A stretch of 56,704 bases of DNA from Candidatus Salinicoccus stercoripullorum (GTDB lineage Bacteria > Bacillota > Bacilli > Staphylococcales > Salinicoccaceae). The notes under the pieces were generated by a model that did no database searches, was not told where the DNA came from, and saw only the letters and a program-made list of their open reading frames with translations. Of this stretch, positions 37,236 to 48,514 are shown piece after piece (positions within the stretch are counted from its first letter, which is position 1; every line of letters starts with the position of its first letter). The translations under genes were made by a program, and so were the position numbers. The stretch covers positions 161,254-217,957 of the forward strand of contig DXHR01000011.1 of NCBI GenBank assembly GCA_019113295.1, written 5' to 3'.

Positions 37236-39598
37236 TTGAAATCATAGGGGGTTACTTCCCCCATGTTGATCATTGCCGGGATTTCCATCATATTATTCTC
37301 GGTCAGGATTCCATCATCTTCTGATAAGCCGCCTTCGTGCTCTTCATCTTTGACGCCGAACAGTGAGTGGATCATTTCCAGAAGCGAGGTATTGCGTTCT
37401 ATCCCCTCGCGGCTGAGTGCATCATAGAAAGCCTCCGGATCACCACAGATGATCAGAGATTCCTTGGCCCGCGTAATCCCTGTATATACAATATTCTTCA
37501 TCAGCATATGATAGTAGCTTTTCACGACAGGCATGATGACGATCGGATATTCACTGCCCTGGGCCTTGTGGATGCTGGTACAGTAGGAATGGGAAAGTTC
37601 CGTCAGTTCTTTCCGTTCATAGGCGATGTGGATTCCGTCAAAGTCCACCATGACCGTGTCCTTCTCTGCCTCATCCTGGTCTTTGAACAATATGGATTCA
37701 ATTATGCCGGAGTCGCCGTTGAACACATTGTCCTCGCCGCGGTTGACGAGCTGGATGACCTTATCCCCTTCGCGGAATATGACATCGCCGAATTCGATTT
37801 CACTCTTACCATTGCCTTTCGGATTGAGTATCGTCTGCAGTATCTGATTGAGTTTGGATATGCCGGCGTTCCCCCTGTAGATGGGGGCGAGGACCTGTAT
37901 GTCCCGCATGTCATATCCCTTACCGACTGCCCTGTCGACGACCTTTTCAATAAGGTCGGGTATCTGGTTTACCCTGGCCGGGATGAACAGCCGGTCGCTG
38001 AATTTCTGAGTAATGTCCATCGGTTCTTGCATCTTTATCTGATGGGCCAGCCGGATGATGGAGGAACCTTCACCCTGCCGGTAGATGGTGTCGAGCTCTG
38101 TGACCGGAACGACATCGGAAGCAATCAGATCTTTGAACACTGTCCCCGGCCCCACCGACGGCAGCTGGTCGCGGTCGCCGACGAAGACGAGGATCGTATA
38201 GGGTTTGACATTCCTCATGAACTGATAGAACAGCCATGTGTCGACCATAGACATTTCATCGATGATGATCAGTTCCGCATCAATGTCCGCATCGATTATT
38301 TCATCCTTGCCCGTGTCCATACCCCAGCCGATGAGCCGATGGATGGTTGACGCTCCGATACCTGCTGTCTCACTCAGTCTTTTGGAGGCACGGCCGGTCG
38401 GCGCTATCAGCCGTATCGGGTATTCGTCTTTTTCATATTCATCATAGTCCTTGAGCTTATGCAGACGGTGGTAAGCGTTGATGATCCCTTTGACGATCGT
38501 CGTCTTGCCTGTGCCCGGTCCCCCGGTGATGATAGAGATCTTTTTGGTCAGCGCAGAAATGATCGCTTCCTTCTGCCTGGTGTTATAGTCGATGCCGAAA
38601 TGTTCACCGATTTCAGTGACCATGTCCCCCGCTTTTTCCCCACTGATCGAGATATCCGTCCTGTCATTGATCAGACGATAGATCTGTTCGGAGGATTTAT
38701 ACTCCGAGTAGAACAGTGAAGGGATGTAAATGCGTCCGGAATATTCAACGAGCTGGTCCCGGTCCGCAAGCGCCGCTATTGCCTGTTTTATTTCGCCATC
38801 AGTAAAATTGCGTCTCCCGTTCCTGCTGAGAAGCTCATCCGCCAGAACCATCAGCTCGTCCATATCCATGTAGGTATGCCCATCACCCATGATCGCCGAT
38901 TCCATCACGTACATGATGCCGGCTTTCAGCCGGTCCGGACCATCCATGGCAATTCCTGCGGATATCGCAATCCTGTCTGCAGTCGCGAAACCAATCCCTT
39001 CAATATCCATTACAAGCCTGTACGGCTCTTTTTCGATGATGTTCATCGTTTCATCCTGATAAGTCTTGAGGATTTTGGCGCTCATCCGGGGACCGAAACC
39101 GAGCTCCGTCAATTTGATCACCGACTGCTCCGTCTGCCGGTTTTCAAGGATTGTACGGTGAATCATTTCCATTTTGCTTTTCGACAGTCCACCGACATCC
39201 TTCAAAACTGATGCATCATCCGAAATCTTCTCAAGCGCATCTACCCCAAGCGCTTCCACTATTTTTCCGGCAGTCTTCTCGCCGATTCCGGGGAATGTAT
39301 CACCGGACAGGTACTGGATGACCCCACGTATCGTATTCGGCATTTCCTTTTTGAAAGAATCTGCGCTGAATTGCTCCCCGTATCTTGCGTGGTTGGTGAT
39401 CTTTCCGGAAAACCGGTATGAATCCCCTTCTGAAACGGCATGAAAATAACCCGTCACAATGGCTTCGTCATTGAAATGGGTGTTGGTTTCGCTTATATTC
39501 ACTTTGAGGACGGCAAAACGCGTCTGTTCACTCATGAATATGACGCGTTCCACTTCCCCTGTGATATATATATCATCATAGATTGTCGATTGTTCCAT
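37232..39598 (-). CDS. recD2: ATP-dependent DNA helicase RecD2
   Basis: 5'-3' helicase of the RecD2 type found without RecBC, involved in replication-fork and mismatch repair. 788 residues: N-terminal OB-like and helix-hairpin-helix region (FPGIGEKTAGKIVEALG near 90), P-loop IITGGPGTGKTTIVKG (about 350), IIDEMSMVD, GDRDQLPSVGPG, and the C-terminal TSIHKAQGSEYP and YTGITRAKESL. ATG 39598 follows AAGGAAAG by 8 bases; a GTG at 39607 overlaps that site. Confidence 0.96.
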   Translation of the reverse strand: MEQSTIYDDIYITGEVERVIFMSEQTRFAVLKVNISETNTHFNDEAIVTGYFHAVSEGDSYRFSGKITNHARYGEQFSADSFKKEMPNTIRGVIQYLSGDTFPGIGEKTAGKIVEALGVDALEKISDDASVLKDVGGLSKSKMEMIHRTILENRQTEQSVIKLTELGFGPRMSAKILKTYQDETMNIIEKEPYRLVMDIEGIGFATADRIAISAGIAMDGPDRLKAGIMYVMESAIMGDGHTYMDMDELMVLADELLSRNGRRNFTDGEIKQAIAALADRDQLVEYSGRIYIPSLFYSEYKSSEQIYRLINDRTDISISGEKAGDMVTEIGEHFGIDYNTRQKEAIISALTKKISIITGGPGTGKTTIVKGIINAYHRLHKLKDYDEYEKDEYPIRLIAPTGRASKRLSETAGIGASTIHRLIGWGMDTGKDEIIDADIDAELIIIDEMSMVDTWLFYQFMRNVKPYTILVFVGDRDQLPSVGPGTVFKDLIASDVVPVTELDTIYRQGEGSSIIRLAHQIKMQEPMDITQKFSDRLFIPARVNQIPDLIEKVVDRAVGKGYDMRDIQVLAPIYRGNAGISKLNQILQTILNPKGNGKSEIEFGDVIFREGDKVIQLVNRGEDNVFNGDSGIIESILFKDQDEAEKDTVMVDFDGIHIAYERKELTELSHSYCTSIHKAQGSEYPIVIMPVVKSYYHMLMKNIVYTGITRAKESLIICGDPEAFYDALSREGIERNTSLLEMIHSLFGVKDEEHEGGLSEDDGILTENNMMEIPAMINMGEVTPYDFN

Positions 39599-39622
39599 CC
39601 GGATCACTTTCCTTGAGGACTT

Positions 39623-40269
39623 TTACTCTGTTTCTTTTAACTTTTTAATGGCATTGTGCGCCAGGAGATGATCTGCCTGCATATCTTTGGCCTTCTCAAA
39701 ATGAATGATGGCCGCATCTTTGTCATCATACTTCATGAGCTTCAACAGTCCCATGTTATACTCTGCGTCGGCATTCTGTTCCATATCCGTCACTTTGCCG
39801 AGCAGCTTTTCAGCCGGATCATATAGTCCCAGCTGGCAGCAGAGCAGTCCGTACTGGAATCCTATGACAGTGTCCTCAGGTTTCGCTTCATGTGCCGCTT
39901 CAAAGAACTGCAGCGCCTTTTCAGATGCGCCGAGATGTACATGTGACATCGCGAGCATGAAGTTAAGATCCGCATCCCCGCTGTTCCTGGAATAGGCGAG
40001 CAGATACAACCGTACAGCCTCTTCGTAACGGCCGTGATCGTAATACAGGTTTGCCAGCGAATAAAAAGCGCTGGTGCTGCCGGAATTCAGCGAAATCGCC
40101 TTCTGGAAAAAGTGTTCCGCCTCCTCATCCTTTCCCGCACGGTGCAGCATGTTGCCGCCATTGATGTAATGGATTTCCTCCTCCGGCTCTTTTTCAATCG
40201 CCGAGAAGATCGCTTCTATCGCCTCTTCTGTTCTGCCTTCAATCATCAGTGTCTCATAATCTAGTGCCA

Positions 40270-40270
<1 letters not shown>
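39623..40270 (-). CDS. Tetratricopeptide-repeat protein (YrrB-like)
   Basis: 215 residues made of about six TPR units (for example HYINGGNMLHRAGKDEEAEHF, SAFYSLANLYYDHGRYEEAV, NFMLAMSHVHLGASEKALQF within 55-150). TPR proteins are protein-binding scaffolds; the partner is unknown. The ATG overlaps the mnmA stop (TAATG) and has no strong ribosome binding site, so its translation depends on mnmA. Same place as Bacillus yrrB. Confidence 0.88.
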
Positions 40271-42532
<2,262 letters not shown>

Positions 42533-42620
42533 TCACCCTCCACTTTTCAAATAGATTTAATTATACACTAAATGATTTTAACATGGAACAGCCATTTTTA
42601 ATACTTTCCAAACCGTTTAT

Positions 42621-42649
42621 TAGACAAAATAAATCCTTTGGCTGATAAT
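42621..42649 (+). promoter_or_regulatory. Promoter of the LLM oxidoreductase gene
   Basis: -35 TAGACA (42621-42626), 17 bases, -10 GATAAT (42644-42649). TTTATT and AATAAA form a small inverted repeat over the -35 box. Confidence 0.65.
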
Positions 42650-42676
42650 TATTCCTATGAAGGAGGAATAGAAGAC

Positions 42677-43675
42677 ATGCCCAAAAAATTATCAGCATCT
42701 CTGCTCAACCTTGTTCCCGTGCGTGAAGGTCACGATGTCGATGACGCGATCGCTGATATGATCGACCTTGCGAAACACGTCGACGGCTCCGGATACACAA
42801 GATACTGGGTGGCGGAGCACCATAATACGACATCCATCGCATCATCAGCTACAAGGCAGCTGATCCATCATATACTCCACCACACAGAAAGCCTCCGTGT
42901 GGGCAGCGGCGGCGTCATGCTGCCGAACCACTCTCCCCTCATCGTCGCTGAGGAATTCGGCACGATGCAGGCGATATTCGGCGACAGGCTCGATATCGGC
43001 CTCGGCCGCGCACCCGGCACTGACATGAGGACCGCTGCTGCCATCAGAAGGAATAACCATGACGGGGTCTATACTTTCGCCTCGGAAGTCGAAGAGATCC
43101 GCGACCTCCTATCGGACAGGGAAACCCAGGTCGTGGCGTTCCCCGGGAACGGCACAAATATTCCGCTCTATATACTCGGGTCCTCCACGGATTCTGCGCA
43201 TATTGCAGCGCAGCTCGGTCTCCCCTATGCTTTTGCCGCCCATTTTGCGCCAGGGCAGATGGAAGATGCATTCAAGATTTACGAGTCGGAATTCGAACCG
43301 TCGGACCAGCTGTCCGAACCTTATAAGATCGCATGTCTCAATGTCATCTGCGCAGACACGGATGAGGCGGCAAAATATTTGAGCACCACACTGTCCCAGT
43401 TCGTGCTTAATGTCATCCGCGGCGGCCGCAAGAAACTCCAGCCGCCGGTGGATGATATGGAACCGCTCTGGTCACCTTATGAAAAGCAGGCTGTTGAGAG
43501 CAGATTCCCGGTGGCGATGCTTGGCGCCCATGACACTGTGCTGGAAAAACTCAGGCTGTTCCAGATCCAGTTCAATGTCGATGAAATCATGGCAGTCAGC
43601 TATATCTTTGATAAAGATGCCCAGAAGCGCTCGTATGATATATTCGAAGAGGTCGTCTCCAAATACAACGGATAG
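42677..43675 (+). CDS. LLM-class flavin-dependent oxidoreductase (MsnO8 group)
   Basis: 332 residues of the bacterial luciferase-like fold. LSASLLNLVPVREG at the start, RYWVAEHHN (about 46-54) and GRLDIGLGR-like ...FGDRLDIGLGRAPGTD (about 105-120) place it in the MsnO8/YceB-type subgroup, which presumably uses reduced FMN; the substrate is unknown. The start at 42677 is 10 bases after AGGAGG. Monocistronic between its own promoter and a bidirectional terminator, with no flavin reductase gene alongside. Confidence 0.88.
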   Translation: MPKKLSASLLNLVPVREGHDVDDAIADMIDLAKHVDGSGYTRYWVAEHHNTTSIASSATRQLIHHILHHTESLRVGSGGVMLPNHSPLIVAEEFGTMQAIFGDRLDIGLGRAPGTDMRTAAAIRRNNHDGVYTFASEVEEIRDLLSDRETQVVAFPGNGTNIPLYILGSSTDSAHIAAQLGLPYAFAAHFAPGQMEDAFKIYESEFEPSDQLSEPYKIACLNVICADTDEAAKYLSTTLSQFVLNVIRGGRKKLQPPVDDMEPLWSPYEKQAVESRFPVAMLGAHDTVLEKLRLFQIQFNVDEIMAVSYIFDKDAQKRSYDIFEEVVSKYNG

Positions 43676-43682
43676 CACACAG

Positions 43683-43715
43683 AAAACCCGCACAGGACAA
43701 GCCCGTGCGGGTTTT
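43683..43715. terminator. Bidirectional terminator between the LLM gene and thrB
   Basis: AAAACCCGCAC (43683-43693) pairs perfectly with GTGCGGGTTTT (43705-43715). Confidence 0.85.
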
Positions 43716-43717
43716 CT

Positions 43718-44590
43718 CTATACCTTTTTGTAAAGTCGGATACGTTCGTGGATGCATTTCGGAACGCTTCTAAGAGCCTCGAGCACCTTTTCTGACTCCG
43801 TCCGGTCGCATACAGTCATGAGTGTCGGCCCGGCTCCGCTGATGACCGTCGCGTATGCGCCCGCCTCAAGTGACGCCTGCCTGACCGGTCCATATTCCCT
43901 GATCAGCTCTCTGCGGTATGGTTCATGCAGCCGGTCCTTCATCATGAGACGGCCCATAGAACTGAAGTCTTTTGCGAATATCGCCATGAGCAGTGCATTG
44001 CTGATCGCGTTCTGGTCCACGGCATCCTGCTTCGGATACATTTCAGGCAGTACGCCGCGGGCGGCCTTCGTATCGATTTCATAATCGGGGACACTCATGA
44101 TGATTTCAAGTCCGTCGAGATCGAGCGTGTTGTAGAAGAGTTCATCACCTTTATAATAGCCGACGAAGAGGCCGCCTGTTACAGACGGTCCCACATTGTC
44201 CGGATGGCCCTCTATCTCACTTCCGCGAAGGACTTTTTCGAATTCACTCAGGTTCAGTCTACAGAAGCGGTCGGCAAGTTCGATGCCGGCAACGATCGCA
44301 GAAGCGGAACTTCCCATGCCATGGGTGAGGGGGATCTCACTCCCCATGGAAATCTTGAGCGCTGGCATCTCCACGCCGTATTTCCGTGCAGTGCCGATGG
44401 CGGTCTCGATCACAAGGTTGGTCTCATCGTCCGGCAGCACTTTCAGGAAGTCATCACGGAAGTTTATTTCCCACCGCTCACTCTCCGATGCTTCAATATA
44501 CAGGAACTTCTCAAGCGCAAGACCGACGGAGTCGAACCCGGGACCAAGGTTTGCGCTCGTAGCCGGCACTTTAAACTGGTGTGTTGCCAT
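43718..44590 (-). CDS. thrB: Homoserine kinase
   Basis: Phosphorylates homoserine for threonine synthesis. 290 residues of the GHMP kinase fold: [19 protein letters not shown] at the start, the ATP loop [16 protein letters not shown] (about 89-104) and the C-terminal [10 protein letters not shown]. It overlaps thrC by 20 bases and ends the hom-thrC-thrB operon. Confidence 0.96.
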   Translation of the reverse strand: MATHQFKVPATSANLGPGFDSVGLALEKFLYIEASESERWEINFRDDFLKVLPDDETNLVIETAIGTARKYGVEMPALKISMGSEIPLTHGMGSSASAIVAGIELADRFCRLNLSEFEKVLRGSEIEGHPDNVGPSVTGGLFVGYYKGDELFYNTLDLDGLEIIMSVPDYEIDTKAARGVLPEMYPKQDAVDQNAISNALLMAIFAKDFSSMGRLMMKDRLHEPYRRELIREYGPVRQASLEAGAYATVISGAGPTLMTVCDRTESEKVLEALRSVPKCIHERIRLYKKV

Positions 44591-45653
44591 CTTCAGTGAT
44601 GCTTTCTATATAGTCTATAATCTGATCCTCATCGTTCGGCAGCACTTTCGGTTTTTGTGTAATACGGTCGATGGCGGTCTGAGGATCCTTCAGACCGTTT
44701 CCAGTCAATACTGTGACTACGGTCGAACCTTTTTCAATCCCGCCGTTTTCCAATGACCTGAGCATCCCGGCAACACTTGCGTTCGCCCCCGGTTCTGCAA
44801 ACACACCCTCTGCCGCTGCAAGATATTCATACGCATCAAGTATCTCATCATCAGTAACAGCTTCAATCCTCCCGCCGGATTCATCGCGGGCGGCTGTTGC
44901 GAGATTCCAGCTGGCCGGGTTTCCGATACGGATGGCAGTCGCCACCGTCTCCGGCTGCTCAATCACTTCGTCATTGACGATGGCTGCCGCACCCGCCGCT
45001 TCAAAACCATATATTTTTGGAAGCTTGGTACCTTTCTTTTCATTATATTCCTTGAACCCTTTCCAGTATGCTGAAATGTTCCCTGCATTACCGACAGGGA
45101 TCGTCAGGTAGTCGGGCGCTTTTCCGAGTGCATCGACAATCTCGAATGCCGCAGACTTCTGGCCTTCCAGCCTGTACGGATTCACAGAATTCACGAGAGT
45201 GATTCCCTTCTTCTCTTCCGCGATTTTCCGCACGACTTTAAGCGCTTCATCGAAGTTGCCTTCGATGGAGACGATCTTGGCACCGTACATCATCGCCTGG
45301 GCCAGTTTGCCGAGCGCAATCTTTCCTTCAGGTATGACGACGATCGTATTCAGACCTGCTCTTGATGCGTATGCAGCGGCAGAAGCGGAAGTATTGCCGG
45401 TAGAGGCACAGATTACTGTATGTGCCCCTTCCTCCTTCGCCTTTGCCACTGCCATGACCATGCCCCTGTCTTTGAATGAGCCTGTCGGATTCGCCCCCTC
45501 ATATTTCGCATAGATCTCTGAGCCGTACTTTTCGCTCAGCGTATCCAGGCGGATGAGCGGCGTATCCCCCTCATGCAGCGTAAGACGCGGTGTATCCTCA
45601 CTTACCGGGAGATATTCAGCATATTCTTTTATAAGTCCCTGCCAATTCACCAT
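44571..45653 (-). CDS. thrC: Threonine synthase
   Basis: PLP enzyme making threonine from O-phosphohomoserine. 360 residues. PLP lysine Lys61 in [11 protein letters not shown], the phosphate loop [12 protein letters not shown] and [18 protein letters not shown]. The ATG at 45653 starts 1 base after the hom stop with GGAG 9 bases upstream; the frame extends to 45668 inside hom. Confidence 0.96.
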   Translation of the reverse strand: MVNWQGLIKEYAEYLPVSEDTPRLTLHEGDTPLIRLDTLSEKYGSEIYAKYEGANPTGSFKDRGMVMAVAKAKEEGAHTVICASTGNTSASAAAYASRAGLNTIVVIPEGKIALGKLAQAMMYGAKIVSIEGNFDEALKVVRKIAEEKKGITLVNSVNPYRLEGQKSAAFEIVDALGKAPDYLTIPVGNAGNISAYWKGFKEYNEKKGTKLPKIYGFEAAGAAAIVNDEVIEQPETVATAIRIGNPASWNLATAARDESGGRIEAVTDDEILDAYEYLAAAEGVFAEPGANASVAGMLRSLENGGIEKGSTVVTVLTGNGLKDPQTAIDRITQKPKVLPNDEDQIIDYIESITEDGNTPV

Positions 45654-45654
45654 T

Positions 45655-46881
45655 CTATTCAACTCCATCTATTTGATATGCTGCTGCAACGTTTACAGCA
45701 TCATTCTGTTTCAGTTCATCAATGCAGGATGCTTTTATCGCTTCGGTACGGACGACAAAATCCGACTCTGTATCGATGTGCGAAAATCCGATTGACAATT
45801 CGTCCAGCACAGCTGCCAGGTTGTCATCGGCGCCGCTGCTTTTTATTCTGATGTAATATTCATTCATGCCGCTGCCATTTTTGACTGCTGCTGGGACGTC
45901 CGGAGCGAAGTTCTTATGGCTGCTGTCTTTCGACCGCACTGCATTGATCAAGTCCGACACGACGGCGGATGCTGTTTCCAGACTGCCGGCGCCCGGCCCA
46001 TAGAACATCGCTTCGCCTACCGCATTGCCATTGACGAACACGGCATTCTTTTCATAGTTGACACCGGCCAGCTGGTGATCTGATGGTAACAATACCGGTT
46101 CGACACTGATTGAGAGCGTTCCGTCCCTGAATTCACTCTTGCCCAAAAGCTTCAGAATCAGATTTTCCCGGCCGGCATTCTCGATGTCGGTAATGTCTAT
46201 ACCGCTGATGCCGGACACCGGCACCGTATTGATATCGACAGTCCGACCGTAGGCAAGGCGGGAAAGCAGTACGATCTTCCGCTGTGCATCTATGCCTTCG
46301 ACATCGTTTGTCGGATCCGCTTCTGCGTATCCTTTCTCCTTGGCATCATCAAGAGCCCGTGTGTAATCCCAGCCGTCAATCGTCATCTTCGACAGGATAT
46401 AGTTCGTCGTGCCATTCAGGATGCCCATCACTTTGGTGATCTGGTTGCTGTTCAGGCTGTGCTCGATGCCGTGGATGACCGGGATACCCCCGGCCACACT
46501 TGCCTCATACAGCAATTGTGCATTATTCTCATTGGCAGTTTCGGCCAATTCATCTATATGTTCAGCAAGCATATCCTTGTTTGCACTGATTACATGCACG
46601 CCTTTTTCAAGAAACGCCTTCAGAATATTCTTGGTGCGTTCAATGCCGCCCATTACTTCAATGACAATATCCACAGTGTCATCTTCCATGATTTTTTCAA
46701 TATCATCTGTAATGACCGCCCCGTCAAGCCCGCTGCCTCTCTTCTTATTGATATCATTGACAAGGACATGGCTGATGGTGAGTGACTCACCAGTCAGTCC
46801 GGCGATCTTCTCTCTGTTGCTCCCCAGTACATCGACGACACCGGTGCCGACTGTACCCAAACCAAGTAGCGCAATTTTCAT
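45655..46881 (-). CDS. hom: Homoserine dehydrogenase
   Basis: Reduces aspartate semialdehyde to homoserine. 408 residues: NAD(P) loop [15 protein letters not shown] (about 5-19), [28 protein letters not shown], and a C-terminal ACT-like domain (about 330-408) for feedback control. The only strong ribosome binding site (46894-46899) is 12 bases from this ATG but 4 bases from an upstream ATG that encodes just Met-Thr-Ile. First gene of the threonine operon. Confidence 0.95.
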   Translation of the reverse strand: MKIALLGLGTVGTGVVDVLGSNREKIAGLTGESLTISHVLVNDINKKRGSGLDGAVITDDIEKIMEDDTVDIVIEVMGGIERTKNILKAFLEKGVHVISANKDMLAEHIDELAETANENNAQLLYEASVAGGIPVIHGIEHSLNSNQITKVMGILNGTTNYILSKMTIDGWDYTRALDDAKEKGYAEADPTNDVEGIDAQRKIVLLSRLAYGRTVDINTVPVSGISGIDITDIENAGRENLILKLLGKSEFRDGTLSISVEPVLLPSDHQLAGVNYEKNAVFVNGNAVGEAMFYGPGAGSLETASAVVSDLINAVRSKDSSHKNFAPDVPAAVKNGSGMNEYYIRIKSSGADDNLAAVLDELSIGFSHIDTESDFVVRTEAIKASCIDELKQNDAVNVAAAYQIDGVE

Positions 46882-46908
46882 ATTGTCATTATACCTCCTG
46901 TTTCTGGA

Positions 46909-46932
46909 ATACCATATAAGATACCATATTAG
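46909..46932 (-). repeat. 12-bp tandem repeat in the hom 5' region
   Basis: Two copies of ATACCATATaAG/ATACCATATtAG (plus strand) in direct tandem, differing at one base. The promoter-proximal copy overlaps the -10 box and the other covers the probable transcription start, as an operator would. Confidence 0.6.
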
Positions 46933-46954
46933 AGCGAAAAGTTGAAAAATTCAA
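46926..46954 (-). promoter_or_regulatory. Promoter of hom-thrC-thrB
   Basis: Minus strand: -35 TTGAAT (46949-46954), 17 bases, -10 TAATAT (46926-46931). Confidence 0.65.
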
Positions 46955-46975
46955 GAAGTTTTTTCAGTTAATGGC

Positions 46976-47004
46976 TACACAATTCATAATTTTTGATGTA
47001 TTAT
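46976..47004 (+). promoter_or_regulatory. Possible promoter of the aspartokinase gene
   Basis: -35 TACACA (46976-46981), 17 bases, -10 TATTAT (46999-47004). Moderate match. The leader is too short for a lysine riboswitch. Confidence 0.4.
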
Positions 47005-47034
47005 TGATTTTAAAATTCCAAGCGGGGTGTAACG

Positions 47035-48402
47035 ATGATGAAAGTAGTTAAATTTGGAGGAAGTTCCCTCTCCGAAGCCAAACAGTTGAGAAAAGTTGCA
47101 AATATAATAGAAAGTGACCCGGCGAGAAAGATCGTTGTCGTATCTGCCCCGGGCAAAAGATTTGATGAGGATATAAAAGTGACCGACCTGCTGATTGCCC
47201 TGCATGGCAACAAAGTGACCGGTCTGAAGACGGACGATGCCATGGAACAGATACTGGAGCGCTTCGAATCGATCATCAGTGAGCTGGACATATCCAGAGA
47301 ACTTCTGACAGATTTTGAATCCACTCTGAATAAATATCTCGAGACCATTGAAGACAAGGACCGGCTGCTCGATGCGCTCAAATCCTGCGGGGAGGACTTC
47401 AATGCGCAGCTCCTGAGCGAATTCCTCAACAAAACCGGCGTTCCTGCGAAATATATGCCGCCCGGTGAGGCAGGCATCAAAGTGACGGATGAGCCTTCCA
47501 ATGCACAGCTTCTGCCGGAATCATATGATGCACTGCAAAAACTGGACTATTCCGAACACGTTCTTGTCATTCCAGGATTTTTCGGCATGTCCGAAACCGG
47601 CCGGGTGGTCACGTTTCCGCGGGGCGGTTCCGACATCACCGGCGCAATCGTCGCACGCGGTGTTGATGCAGAACTCTATGAGAACTTCACCGATGTCAGT
47701 TACATCTTCTCTGCCCATCCAGGCATGATTGAAAGTCCACATGCCATCAAGGAGATTACGTACCGGGAAATGCGTGAGCTCTCATATGCGGGCTTCAGCG
47801 TCTTTCACGACGAAGCCATCGAACCGCTGTATAAGAATAAGACTCCTATCATGATAAGGAATACGAACGATCCGGAAGTGGAAGGCACCAAAATTGTGGC
47901 TGAACGTGAGTTCATACCCGAAATGCCGGTGATCGGCATCAGCTGTGACGAGGGATTCACTTCAATCACACTCAGAAAATATCTGATGAACAGGCAGATA
48001 GGCTTTACAAGACGTCTACTGCAGATTCTGGAAGACCACGAAATCAACATCGAACACATACCTTCCGGCATAGACAATCTTTCAATCATCATCAGAAGCA
48101 ATCAGTTCGAGGGCAATACGAAACTCGAAGATATACTGAAGGATATCGAGGAACACCTCGAACCGGAGGATATGTATGTTGAGGAGGATCTGGTCATTCT
48201 TGTAATCGTCGGTGAAGGCATGAAGGAACATATCGGCATCGCCACGAAAACGACAAGCGCCCTGAGCGACAACAATGTCAACATCAGCATGATCAACCAG
48301 GGGGCGTCGGAGATCAGCATGATGTTCGCAATTGCCCTAGAAGATGAAGAAAAGGCGCTGGAGGCAATCTACAACAACTATTTCCAGCATGTGGGTGTAT
48401 AG
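47035..48402 (+). CDS. Aspartokinase
   Basis: Phosphorylates aspartate, the first step towards lysine, methionine and threonine. 455 residues: KVVKFGGSSLSEAKQL at the start, VTFPRGGSDITGAIVA (about 198-213) in the kinase domain, and two ACT domains at the C-terminus (about 300-455, VGEGMKEHIGIATKTTSAL). It has the length of the monofunctional class III-like enzymes seen in Staphylococcus next to hom. Divergent from hom, suggesting joint control. GGGGTG lies 5 bases before tandem ATGs (47035, 47038). Confidence 0.93.
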   Translation: MMKVVKFGGSSLSEAKQLRKVANIIESDPARKIVVVSAPGKRFDEDIKVTDLLIALHGNKVTGLKTDDAMEQILERFESIISELDISRELLTDFESTLNKYLETIEDKDRLLDALKSCGEDFNAQLLSEFLNKTGVPAKYMPPGEAGIKVTDEPSNAQLLPESYDALQKLDYSEHVLVIPGFFGMSETGRVVTFPRGGSDITGAIVARGVDAELYENFTDVSYIFSAHPGMIESPHAIKEITYREMRELSYAGFSVFHDEAIEPLYKNKTPIMIRNTNDPEVEGTKIVAEREFIPEMPVIGISCDEGFTSITLRKYLMNRQIGFTRRLLQILEDHEINIEHIPSGIDNLSIIIRSNQFEGNTKLEDILKDIEEHLEPEDMYVEEDLVILVIVGEGMKEHIGIATKTTSALSDNNVNISMINQGASEISMMFAIALEDEEKALEAIYNNYFQHVGV

Positions 48403-48407
48403 GATAA

Positions 48408-48427
48408 GGGCTTCCTTTCGGAGGCCC
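48408..48427 (+). terminator. Weak hairpin after the aspartokinase gene
   Basis: GGGCTTCC, loop TTTC, GGAGGCCC (one G-T pair), followed only by TGTTGC; termination is probably inefficient. Confidence 0.5.
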
Positions 48428-48514
48428 TGTTGCATTTCAATAGGTGATTTCCGTCTCTTACGGGTATACTGATATTAAAGGGACAATACATCCCATCTGA
48501 ATCAGGAGGTCAAT

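Noticed and set aside
37367-38350. Long antisense frame (327 codons) opposite recD2
   Set aside because: A shadow of recD2 codon bias with no ribosome binding site; the recD2 frame has all helicase motifs.
48446-48467. Possible SigB promoter before the ubiB-like gene (GGGTAT)
   Set aside because: The -10 matches SigB, but the upstream GTGATT is a poor -35 and the spacing is short; a SigA reading of TATACT is no better.
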